Assembly: GCA_903834925.1 (NCBI GenBank)
Contig: CAILLA010000165.1
Location: 1-38,002, forward strand
DNA length: 38,002 nt
Direction of reading: 5' to 3'
DNA from: an uncultured Schlesneria sp.
GTDB taxonomy: Bacteria; Planctomycetota; Planctomycetia; Planctomycetales; Planctomycetaceae
Shown here one piece after another: positions 1 through 7,099 of this stretch (within the stretch, counting starts at the first letter, position 1; every line of letters starts with the position of its first letter). The translations under genes and the position numbers were made by a program. A model generated the notes under the pieces. It was not told the DNA's origin. It searched no databases and worked only from the letters and a program-made list of their open reading frames with translations.

Positions 1-124
1 CAACTCGTCGCCGATGAAATCAGCGACACAAAACCAATGGACGAGTTTTGGAGAAATCGATCTCAGACCCAGCCTGGGTACCGCACTTACGCAAAGCACG
101 CTATTTAACACTCAGGATTCGCAA

Positions 125-592
125 TCAGTGTCGTTCACTCTCCCATGTATCGTTAAATTGATAGGCGTTATATTTTCCCGCCTCGCCGAGGTATGGCAGG
201 ACAGAAACTCGCCAACTCAGTTTCGGCTCGCCCTGGAGGCCATTCAAATGTGCAGCCGGAAATAGTTGGAAAGTGTCGTGGTAATTGTGCATTGCAAGTC
301 CAATCTGCTTGAGATTGTTTTTGCACTGTGTTCGGCGAGCCGCCTCGCGAGCCTGTTGCACGGCAGGCAACAGCAATGCGGTCAGCATGCCGATCCCGCA
401 AAACATGACGAGGCACGCAGCGACCGCGATAATGGCCATCGTCGAGCTGCTTGAGCCACCACTCGACTTCGCTCGCGTTTCCGTTGGCGCTTCGAGAGTG
501 CGGCGTTTCCCCTGCTTCAGACTCTGACCGCAAAAGGGACAAAAGTTATCTTTTGCAGAAATATCTTCCGCACAGCTGGGGCAAGTGGCCAT
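125..592 (-). CDS. DUF1559-type pseudopilin-like protein with N-terminal zinc ribbon, probably truncated
   Basis: The 155-residue product starts with a zinc-ribbon pattern (CPSC at residues 4-7, CPFC near 18-21), then a basic/serine linker, one membrane helix (about 52-75) and the planctomycete DUF1559 signature [18 protein letters not shown], followed by MHNYHD and [10 protein letters not shown]. Family members resemble type II secretion pseudopilins and are usually nearer 300 residues. Here a stop follows WESERH, only about 50 residues past the signature. Other frames of the next 120 bases contain stretches such as KTRPLVLC and FIGDEL that resemble the family's continuation, so a frameshift or decay is plausible. 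The family call is firm; whether the gene is functional is not. Confidence 0.8.
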   Translation of the reverse strand: MATCPSCAEDISAKDNFCPFCGQSLKQGKRRTLEAPTETRAKSSGGSSSSTMAIIAVAACLVMFCGIGMLTALLLPAVQQAREAARRTQCKNNLKQIGLAMHNYHDTFQLFPAAHLNGLQGEPKLSWRVSVLPYLGEAGKYNAYQFNDTWESERH

Positions 593-672
593 GGTCGAGT
601 CCCTGTGAGTGAATCCTCAATCGAATTGAACGTGATACGATTCGACAGCAAATCTATGTCCCTGTCAAACCC

Positions 673-933
673 TCAGTGCTGGCGTATGTTCTGCGTTGCT
701 AGTTCGAATGAATGCGTGTTATCAGATTTGCCAGCTTGATTGAGTACCCAATCAGCTTTCACATGATCGGCGTCGACGAAGGTGTACGTGACTTGATGCA
801 TGTGATCCTCGGTTTCAATTTTGGCGTTTTCGGTTTTCGGACAGACCGACACTATCTGAAGCTTATCGAACACCGCGAACCCCTTAAGCTCGTCCGATTT
901 GCAAAGTTGTTGGTTGTTGACCGAAACGTGATT
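673..933 (-). pseudogene. C-terminal remnant of a DUF1579-like protein
   Basis: The frame is open directly after the stop of the upstream ABC ATPase gene and runs to a stop at 673. The only candidate start is an internal GTG near 873, without a clear ribosome site. The tail (residues EDHMHQVTYTFVDADHVKAD and onward, then an NQAGKSDNTHSFEL-like end) resembles the last beta strands of small secreted planctomycete proteins of the DUF1579 type. It looks like the 3' end of a gene whose start has been lost. No promoter or signal peptide is visible. The family assignment is tentative; a short expressed protein cannot be excluded. Confidence 0.4.
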
Positions 934-1647
934 TTAAGGAGAATTCAATGGTTGCTTGATTCGACCGTCCTCCATTTCGATGATCCGGTCGGCTACGTTC
1001 AGTACGCGGTTGTCGTGAGTCACCATCAGGATTGCAGCTCCGTGATCCGTCGCCAGACGTTGCAGAAGTTCAACGACTTCACGGCCCGAATGACTGTCGA
1101 GCGCGGCTGTAGGCTCGTCCGCCAAAACGAGTTGCGGCCTCCCGACCAGGGCTCGCGCAATCGCCACGCGTTGCCGCTGGCCTCCAGATAGCTTGGCGGG
1201 ATAATAATCCATTCTGTCCTTTAGTCCGACCATTTCCAGAAGCTCACTCACTCGTTCTCGCGACTCTGTTCCCGTGACTTCCGGATGTAGCTGCATTGCC
1301 ATTGCGACGTTGTCTCTTGCTGAAAGAAAGTCCAACAGGTTATGGGCCTGGAAGATAAACCCGATCTGGCGTCGCGTTCTGACGAGATCCATGACACTCG
1401 CGTCGCGGAAATCCGTACCCAAGACTTTTAATTCACCAGTTTTTACATGACGAAGACCACCGACCAGCGTCAGGATCGTTGTCTTGCCGCTGCCCGATGG
1501 GCCTGTGAGCAATACAATTTCACCGGGAAAAACATTGAAATTGATATCGAATAAGATCTGCTTGCAAAGGTCACCCTCACCGAACGAGAACGCCAAATGT
1601 TTGACGTTAACAATTGGTTCGGCAGCAGTATCGATGGAATCATTCAT
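934..1647 (-). CDS. ABC transporter ATP-binding protein, DevA/LolD type
   Basis: The 237-residue ATPase subunit has all nucleotide-binding motifs: Walker [10 protein letters not shown] at residues 49-57, Q-loop near 100, signature LSGGQRQR at 153-160, Walker B LVLADE at 173-178 and the H-loop histidine at 211. It sits 12 bp behind the permease gene and two genes behind an HlyD adaptor, the order of DevBCA/MacB-like exporters that use ATP to push substrates from the inner membrane or periplasm outward. It is the last gene of the TetR-controlled operon. The substrate cannot be told from sequence. Confidence 0.93.
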   Translation of the reverse strand: MNDSIDTAAEPIVNVKHLAFSFGEGDLCKQILFDINFNVFPGEIVLLTGPSGSGKTTILTLVGGLRHVKTGELKVLGTDFRDASVMDLVRTRRQIGFIFQAHNLLDFLSARDNVAMAMQLHPEVTGTESRERVSELLEMVGLKDRMDYYPAKLSGGQRQRVAIARALVGRPQLVLADEPTAALDSHSGREVVELLQRLATDHGAAILMVTHDNRVLNVADRIIEMEDGRIKQPLNSP

Positions 1648-1659
1648 GACTTAACCGTC

Positions 1660-2811
1660 TTAGAAGATGTCGGCCGGGTCCGCAGCACGTAGTTTTCGCA
1701 TGGCCATGGCTGCCGAGAAAATACACATCGTAATTGTCAGCGCGAGAACAGAAGTGAGCCGGAACATTGTTAATGCCATGGGAAGCTGAGTCTCACGAGC
1801 GGCAATCTGATAAACGCACCATGACAGCAACGTGCCTGGCAGGTAACCCAAAACCGCCAGGATCAGCGATTCCTGGATCACCAGTCGTAACAGGTAATTG
1901 TCAGTAAAGCCGATTGCCTTGAGCGTCGCGAACTGTGGCAGATGAGTCGAAACCTCGGTGTAGAGAATCTGATAAACGATCACGAACCCGATGAAGAAAC
2001 CGACAGCAGTCCCCAGGCCAAAAATGAAATTGATTGGCGCACCGGTGTCGAGAAAATGTTTTTCAAAGGCAATGAATTCTGCCTTCGTCAGAATTCGCAA
2101 ATCCGTGCCGCACCAGCGGACCAGTTCGTCTCGGGCTTTAGCAGGGTCAACATTGGGTTTGAGCCTGATTAATCCCAAATCGATGCTTCCGGGAATCCTT
2201 GGGAACAAACGAAGGAAATTTGTATCGGTCACAAACAAGTTTCCATCGACACCCAGGGTCACACCGATTTCGGTACAGGCTGCAATTGTAATCTTCCTGC
2301 GATTGACTTCGACATCGACTCGTTCCCCTTTTGAAAGAGCGTCGGAAACCGGGCCGAATGTTGGCCTGGAACGTCGATCAAACAGACCGACGTCCGGCTG
2401 TTGCAACTGGTCAACGGCATCTGCAAAGCCGGGAATCTGCAACATGTTTTCGCCAGCCCCGAGCCCATACACCAGAATTTGGCGTTCGGATTTGTCCCAG
2501 GGGTTTTTCCAGCGACCCGTTCCCAGATAAATGGATTGGACATCGGCGACCGCAGGATGAGCGGGAAGTCGATAAAGCAGTCGCCGCGCAAATTGGGTTG
2601 GGGTTGCGAAGGTTGGCGATTGTGGGCTGAGAACCACAAGATCCGCCGTAATCCGTTTGGGCACGGCTAACGACGAGTCGTAAGCAGCATTGAGAAAGCC
2701 GAGTTGCACAAGCATGAGTAGCACCGCAACAACGACGCCAGCTGTTGCAACGATCAGCTTGACTTTACTGTGGCTGAGCTGCTTCCAGGCAACTTGCCAA
2801 CTGGACCGCAT
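1660..2811 (-). CDS. ABC transporter permease, DevC/FtsX-like
   Basis: The 383-residue membrane protein has one N-terminal helix (about 17-40), a large extracytoplasmic domain (about 45-255) and three C-terminal helices (about 262-290, 312-335, 350-372), the FtsX/MacB-type topology. The sequence QFATLKAIGFTDNYL before the third helix is the conserved coupling region of DevC proteins. It lies between the HlyD adaptor and the ATPase on the same strand and should form the membrane core of the exporter. The ATG follows a 264-bp gap from the adaptor gene that holds a dispersed hairpin repeat, so mRNA processing or a secondary promoter there is possible. Confidence 0.9.
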   Translation of the reverse strand: MRSSWQVAWKQLSHSKVKLIVATAGVVVAVLLMLVQLGFLNAAYDSSLAVPKRITADLVVLSPQSPTFATPTQFARRLLYRLPAHPAVADVQSIYLGTGRWKNPWDKSERQILVYGLGAGENMLQIPGFADAVDQLQQPDVGLFDRRSRPTFGPVSDALSKGERVDVEVNRRKITIAACTEIGVTLGVDGNLFVTDTNFLRLFPRIPGSIDLGLIRLKPNVDPAKARDELVRWCGTDLRILTKAEFIAFEKHFLDTGAPINFIFGLGTAVGFFIGFVIVYQILYTEVSTHLPQFATLKAIGFTDNYLLRLVIQESLILAVLGYLPGTLLSWCVYQIAARETQLPMALTMFRLTSVLALTITMCIFSAAMAMRKLRAADPADIF

Positions 2812-2930
2812 AACCCGTTTCCTTCACGTTTGAAATCATGTGTTTTCAATAGTGGGATCATCATTCAACTTGATGGAACCCGTCCAAACATCGAGCCAAA
2901 TCTATCGCCTTATCAGTCTTCTAGATTAGG

Positions 2931-3023
2931 GTGCCACTGCATGACCGTCTTCGGTCACGCAGTGCTCTTTGACCGATAGAAGGCGAGGACACTGCGTCTT
3001 CGAAGACTCAGATGCAGTGGCAC
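2931..3023. repeat. Dispersed double-hairpin repeat, GTGCCACTGC family, copy 1
   Basis: This 93-bp element is bounded by GTGCCACTGC and its perfect reverse complement GCAGTGGCAC. Inside are two consecutive hairpins: one ending in GCAGTG after a CCGTCTTCGG loop, and a second starting GGACACTGC. It lies between the HlyD and permease genes. A second copy with the same ends lies at 5009-5107. The sequence shows the repeats; that they behave as a REP/MITE-like family is inference. Confidence 0.75.
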
Positions 3024-3075
3024 AGAATCCTCATTTTGAAGTTTGATAAATCACTAGCTATGGCATGAAACTGAC

Positions 3076-4188
3076 TCACTCAGACGTTTGCAATGCGGCA
3101 ATACCGTCAAAAGTGATTTCACAACGTGCGTTGGATAAGCCCGAGACGCGACTGCTGTCAGAGCTGTTAAGCCGGACTCGTACTTCAACGACACGTGCAT
3201 CTGTGTCGCTGACAGGATCGTTGTTCAAAACGTCCTTTCGTCCGACAATCAGACCGATTTCTTCCACCTTGCCTGCGACCGATATTGTCGAACCGGTCAG
3301 CTTTGCCTGGGCCGACTGGCCGATACGGATTCGCGAGATATCCGCCTCGTAAACTTCGGCGACGACGTACATCACGTCGATTTGACCAATTTCCATGACC
3401 CCCTTGTCGCTGACACGCTCACCTGCTCTGGTGTGGATTCTCAGAACGTGACCGGCGATCGGCGTCTTAATCAACGTCGCGCCCAAATCGGCTCGCGCTC
3501 TTGCGGCCGTTGCAATCGCACTTTCAATCTCTTGTTGTTGCAAATCGATGTCGACCTGACGAACTTCCTGCAGACTTTCTAATGTGGCTTGTGCCTGTTC
3601 GAGATCTTGCTGTGAGCGTTCGACCTGAAGCTCACGTTGTTGGAAATCTGATTCAGAGACGGTTTTCGAAGCAGCCAGTTTGCGGAACCGTTCCAGTTCG
3701 GCTTCGGCATTCTTCAAAACGAATCGACACCGATTGACCACGGATTGCTGTGCAACAATGTCGCCGGGTTTGGCACCCGCCTTGATTTGAGACAACTTCG
3801 CCTGTGCCACCCGAACTCGCGCCTCGGCTTCGTCGAGCGCGCTCTTGCGCCGGTCATGAGTATCCAGCACAGCCACCACCTGGGTTTCCTGTAGTGAATC
3901 CCCTTCCTGAACAGTCAGCTGTTCAATCCGGGAACCCTCGGCAGCGGTGGGACTCGACAGACGAATCACTCGCGATTGTGGCTCTAAACGCCCGAGCGAA
4001 TGGACCTTGGCGGGAATGACGGAACCTCGGATCGAAGTCTCTGATAAGCGATCGGTTCGATCAGCCTGATAGATGGCCAAAGCCGTGCCGCCGATCACAA
4101 CCATGAGCACTGCAGCGACCCACAGGCATCGAATTTTGAAGCGAGATCCCTTTCGTGTCGCACTGGAGTTGAGCCTGCTTGTGCTCAT
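3076..4188 (-). CDS. HlyD/DevB-family periplasmic adaptor of an ABC exporter
   Basis: The 370-residue membrane-fusion protein has a single N-terminal helix (about 25-45), a first biotinyl-lipoyl-like segment (SLGRLEPQSRVIRLSSP), a long helical hairpin (about 115-220, rich in Glu, Gln, Arg and Ala), then the second half (TLIKTPIAGHVLRIHTRAGE) and a beta-barrel domain. Such proteins bridge an inner-membrane ABC pump to the outer envelope. Its start overlaps the stop of the tetR gene by 4 bp (ATGA), so the two are probably translationally coupled. Downstream lie the permease and ATPase. Family identity is clear; the cargo is unknown. Confidence 0.9.
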   Translation of the reverse strand: MSTSRLNSSATRKGSRFKIRCLWVAAVLMVVIGGTALAIYQADRTDRLSETSIRGSVIPAKVHSLGRLEPQSRVIRLSSPTAAEGSRIEQLTVQEGDSLQETQVVAVLDTHDRRKSALDEAEARVRVAQAKLSQIKAGAKPGDIVAQQSVVNRCRFVLKNAEAELERFRKLAASKTVSESDFQQRELQVERSQQDLEQAQATLESLQEVRQVDIDLQQQEIESAIATAARARADLGATLIKTPIAGHVLRIHTRAGERVSDKGVMEIGQIDVMYVVAEVYEADISRIRIGQSAQAKLTGSTISVAGKVEEIGLIVGRKDVLNNDPVSDTDARVVEVRVRLNSSDSSRVSGLSNARCEITFDGIAALQTSE

Positions 4189-4856
4189 TGGATACCTCTT
4201 TTCTTCGCAACGGAACGCTTCGTGGCTCCCTTTGTGGAACGTTTCTTCGGTGTGGGAGCGTCAACGGATTGCAGCGTCTTCTCACGAATACGACCCAGCA
4301 GTTCCTGCCGTAACGGATCGGTGGGAGAAATCAGACCAAACAAACCCCAGACAAATAATCCATCGATCGCCAACCACAAGAGTAACTGTTCTAAAGCCTG
4401 CGGGTCCTCAGCCTGAATCCGATCCCTCATTTGTTTCCCGAACGCTCGCAGCGGTTCAAGCAATGTCGGGTTGACTGCGACAGCGGCAAGTAGCGATGCA
4501 TGAAACTTTCCCATGCCGCTCATCGCCAACAAAGGGTTGGACTCGGCCTGATCGGCATTCTCTGCGGGTATCACACAGCTATCCAACAGCGCCCTGACCC
4601 ATCGTCCATTTGGCTGAGGATCGACTGCGACCTTCGCATTCAGCGTCTGTTCGACGTGCAGGGCAAAATGTGCGATCAAACTACGGACGAGTTCATCTTT
4701 CGAGGCGAAATGATAAATCAATCCTCCCTTGCTGACGCCCGCCTCACGGGCGACGTTGTCGAGTGTCATCGACAATAATCCATCCCGAGACGCGACCCGA
4801 ATCGCCGCCTCAAGAATCGGCTCACGGGCTGATTCTTCTGGTTTGCGCTTCGCCAT
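4185..4856 (-). CDS. TetR/AcrR-family transcriptional regulator
   Basis: The 223-residue protein has an N-terminal helix-turn-helix of TetR type (EAAIRVASRDGLLSMTLDNV, then AREAGVSKGGLIYHFASKDELV, about residues 14-58) and a helical ligand-binding domain with a TetR_C-like WLAIDGLFVWGLFG segment. The basic tail (KKRSTKGATKRSVAKKRG) is unusual. It is first in the operon with the HlyD adaptor (4-bp overlap), permease and ATPase. A perfect inverted repeat lies 32 bp upstream of its ATG, so autoregulation and control of the exporter are likely. The inducer is unknown. Confidence 0.92.
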   Translation of the reverse strand: MAKRKPEESAREPILEAAIRVASRDGLLSMTLDNVAREAGVSKGGLIYHFASKDELVRSLIAHFALHVEQTLNAKVAVDPQPNGRWVRALLDSCVIPAENADQAESNPLLAMSGMGKFHASLLAAVAVNPTLLEPLRAFGKQMRDRIQAEDPQALEQLLLWLAIDGLFVWGLFGLISPTDPLRQELLGRIREKTLQSVDAPTPKKRSTKGATKRSVAKKRGIQ

Positions 4857-4887
4857 TTGTCACCGCCTCCTCGCCGCGTAAAACAAC

Positions 4888-4928
4888 ACCGACCAGTTGG
4901 TATTGCTTAACTATACCAACTGGTCGGT
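4888..4928. promoter_or_regulatory. Probable TetR operator, perfect 16-bp inverted repeat
   Basis: Two perfect 16-bp arms, ACCGACCAGTTGGTAT (4888-4903) and ATACCAACTGGTCGGT (4913-4928), flank a 9-base centre, 32 bp upstream of the TetR start. The ACCNACTGGTCGGT-like core is typical of TetR-family operators. Each arm is itself nearly palindromic, so two dimers may bind. Confidence 0.75.
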
Positions 4929-5008
4929 TTTCTGGCAAGAACAGCATGAAGAAAACCAGGTTTTCGGAGCAACGCCGTGAAAGATTTTTGTTTGGGCTTC
5001 ATTTTCAT

Positions 5009-5107
5009 GTACCACTGCTTCGGAGTCCTCGGAGAAGCAGTGGCTTGACATCAGCATTCGGTTTGCAGCTCGGCACTGCTTGACGCAAGGCCGTCAAGCA
5101 GTGGCAC
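5009..5107. repeat. Dispersed double-hairpin repeat, GTGCCACTGC family, copy 2
   Basis: This 99-bp element starts GTACCACTGC and ends GCAGTGGCAC, with two internal hairpins (CCACTGCTTC paired with GAAGCAGTGG, then CACTGCTTGACG paired with CGTCAAGCAGTG). It matches the copy at 2931-3023 in its ends and overall plan. It sits between the divergent tetR promoter region and the redoxin gene, outside any gene. Confidence 0.75.
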
Positions 5108-5180
5108 GATTTTCAGTGAAACCCATGTTTTCTCGAAGACAAATCCTTCACGGCGTTGCCGTTGGGGTCTCGGATTCAAA

Positions 5181-5774
5181 TCATTTCGCCAGTAATTCAA
5201 AGATCTGGTCGACGTTATCGTAGGGTTTCGGGATTGGACCGACGTGAGCGACTTGCCCTTTGCGATCGATCAGAAATACCCCTGAAAGAGGCGTTTCCTT
5301 GACGGGATCAAGCCGGCCCCAGTGGCGATGGATTCGAAGTGTTCCTTCCGGCGACTGAGGGTCGACATCCGAAACGAGTGGAAACGGAAATTCTCCCCCT
5401 GCTCTTTCCATGGCGGCACGATTGACCTGGGGAATCGAAGCGGTCACTCCAACAACCTTGACGTCTTTCGCTTGAAGCTCGGCAAAGCGGTCTCGCAATT
5501 TCAACAAATCAGGATCGTTGTCGGCTCCTCGTTCACCGTCAAAGAAAACGACGATGATGCGATGTCGACCGAGCCAGGCCCCCAGACGCACCAGGTGGCT
5601 GTCCGAATCCAAAGCTTCAAACCCCGCCGCTGGACGCATTGCCGTCGCGGCCTCGACCTGCTCACGATAAGTTTGAGGATGATTATTCTTGATTCGCAGG
5701 ACGCAAACCACGGCAATGAAAATACCAACAGCGACGACAAACAAAAACTTTCGATCAATCATGAAATTGTCCAA
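5181..5774 (-). CDS. Membrane-anchored redoxin/AhpC-TSA-like protein without catalytic cysteine
   Basis: The 197-residue protein has one N-terminal membrane helix (about 9-27) and a thioredoxin-fold domain of AhpC/TSA type: ALDSDSHLVRLGAWLGRHRIIVVFFD, then a VVGVTASIPQ strand, SDVDPQ, and GVFLIDRKGQVAHVG near the end. The position where redoxins carry the active cysteine reads FFDGERGADNDP, and no cysteine lies outside the membrane helix. Classical thiol chemistry is therefore unlikely; a binding or scaffold role is inference. Its start overlaps the end of the upstream hydrolase gene by 16 bp, so the two are co-transcribed. Confidence 0.75.
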   Translation of the reverse strand: MDNFMIDRKFLFVVAVGIFIAVVCVLRIKNNHPQTYREQVEAATAMRPAAGFEALDSDSHLVRLGAWLGRHRIIVVFFDGERGADNDPDLLKLRDRFAELQAKDVKVVGVTASIPQVNRAAMERAGGEFPFPLVSDVDPQSPEGTLRIHRHWGRLDPVKETPLSGVFLIDRKGQVAHVGPIPKPYDNVDQIFELLAK

Positions 5775-6784
5775 TCAATCACCTGGCGGTCCAGCCATGT
5801 CGGGCCATTCGCTGTCACAAACCCCAAATGACCGCCATGCTTGGGTGCTCGTAATTCCGTTGTCGGGGATAATGCTGCATTTGCAAAGGGACCGAAGGGA
5901 ACCACCGGGTCATCCTGTGCAGCGATAATCAATGTCGGGACTGTAATTCCTGGTAAAAACTGTTTGGCGCTCGACAGTGAATAGTAGTCTGCTGCCGAAG
6001 CGAAACCACAAACCGGCGCGGTAAAGGTTTCGTCAAATTCCCGCATCGAACGTGGCGGCCGTGCAAACCAGCCTTCGGGGACGATGGCATCGGGTCTGAC
6101 GAGTTGGCGATGTTGAACGTTGCGGATGCAAGTCTTGGCGAAATAGGCGTCGTACCAGCGTGCCAGGCCAGTGTTGATATATTCGATCGTCTCGGAAAGA
6201 TCGATCGGTGGGCAGACGGCGACGGCCCGGATGACCCCGTCGAACTTGCTGGATTCCCCGAGTAACTTGAGTGCAACATTGCCACCCATGGAAAAGCCGA
6301 TCAGGCAGATTGGCGACGCCGGACAACGGTTTTGCACGGCAGTGATCACGGCACGCAAATCGTCAGATCGACCGCTATGATACGGTAGCCGCGCGAGCGA
6401 CATCCCTGCACCGCAACCGCGCCAGTCCAGTCGAAACGTCCTCACGTTCTCGCGACATAATTGATTCGCGATACGCTGCATGTAGGGACTGGCATGTGAT
6501 CCCGCAAGCCCATGCAATAACAGAGCGACTCGATCACCCGGTCTCCAATTCTCGGGACATTCGTCATGAAACACCAGCCGGTCACCGTCATCGACCAGGA
6601 CTTCACCCACGGTCGCGACGGAGGTTGTCAATCCGCTTCGATCTTTGGTACGCCCAAACAGATAGGTTCCCGCCAACGTCTGGATATGACCATTTCGAAA
6701 AATCCACGGTGGCTGAAAGAGAGCTCCTGGTTCAGCCAGATTCACATTTGGCGAGGAAGAAGGCTCGGATGGCGTCGCAGTCAT
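5759..6784 (-). CDS. Alpha/beta hydrolase of the YheT/ABHD1 family
   Basis: The protein has the family's opening motif FQPPWIFRNGHIQTLAG, an oxyanion segment LLHGLAGSHAS, nucleophile elbow GFSMGGN (Ser), an acid at AAQDDPVVPF and the catalytic His in KHGGHLGF. YheT-type proteins are putative carboxylesterases; substrates are poorly known. I chose the ATG at 6784 (341 residues): it has AGAGGA upstream and matches the usual family length. In-frame ATGs at 6850 and 6985 would add an unconserved leader. The 3' end overlaps the redoxin-like gene. Confidence 0.85.
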   Translation of the reverse strand: MTATPSEPSSSPNVNLAEPGALFQPPWIFRNGHIQTLAGTYLFGRTKDRSGLTTSVATVGEVLVDDGDRLVFHDECPENWRPGDRVALLLHGLAGSHASPYMQRIANQLCRENVRTFRLDWRGCGAGMSLARLPYHSGRSDDLRAVITAVQNRCPASPICLIGFSMGGNVALKLLGESSKFDGVIRAVAVCPPIDLSETIEYINTGLARWYDAYFAKTCIRNVQHRQLVRPDAIVPEGWFARPPRSMREFDETFTAPVCGFASAADYYSLSSAKQFLPGITVPTLIIAAQDDPVVPFGPFANAALSPTTELRAPKHGGHLGFVTANGPTWLDRQVIDWTIS

Positions 6785-7099
6785 AAGCGACTGAAATCCT
6801 CTGGGTTTGGTCGGTATTTCAACGGTTTCCTCGATCGGGAGATACCGCATCAAGGAGAACCTCTTCAATCTACCACGCCGAACACATGGAAACAATCTGT
6901 ACATTGGCGCAATGGCCGGTCCGCAGCGGCATTTGCTGGAATGGATTGACTGCGCTGATAATGAAGAACTCGTGTGATTCTTCACAGGCTTAATGGGCTT
7001 CCCGGAAATTGTACTCCGTAGGTTTGGAATCTTGGATGCTGGCTTTTAGAATCCGCTCGCTTTGACTTCGACCGATCCAACTCATTCTTTCAAAGGGTC

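Noticed and set aside
712-1191. 159-codon open frame on the + strand
   Set aside because: It is antisense to the end of the ABC ATPase gene and has no motif.
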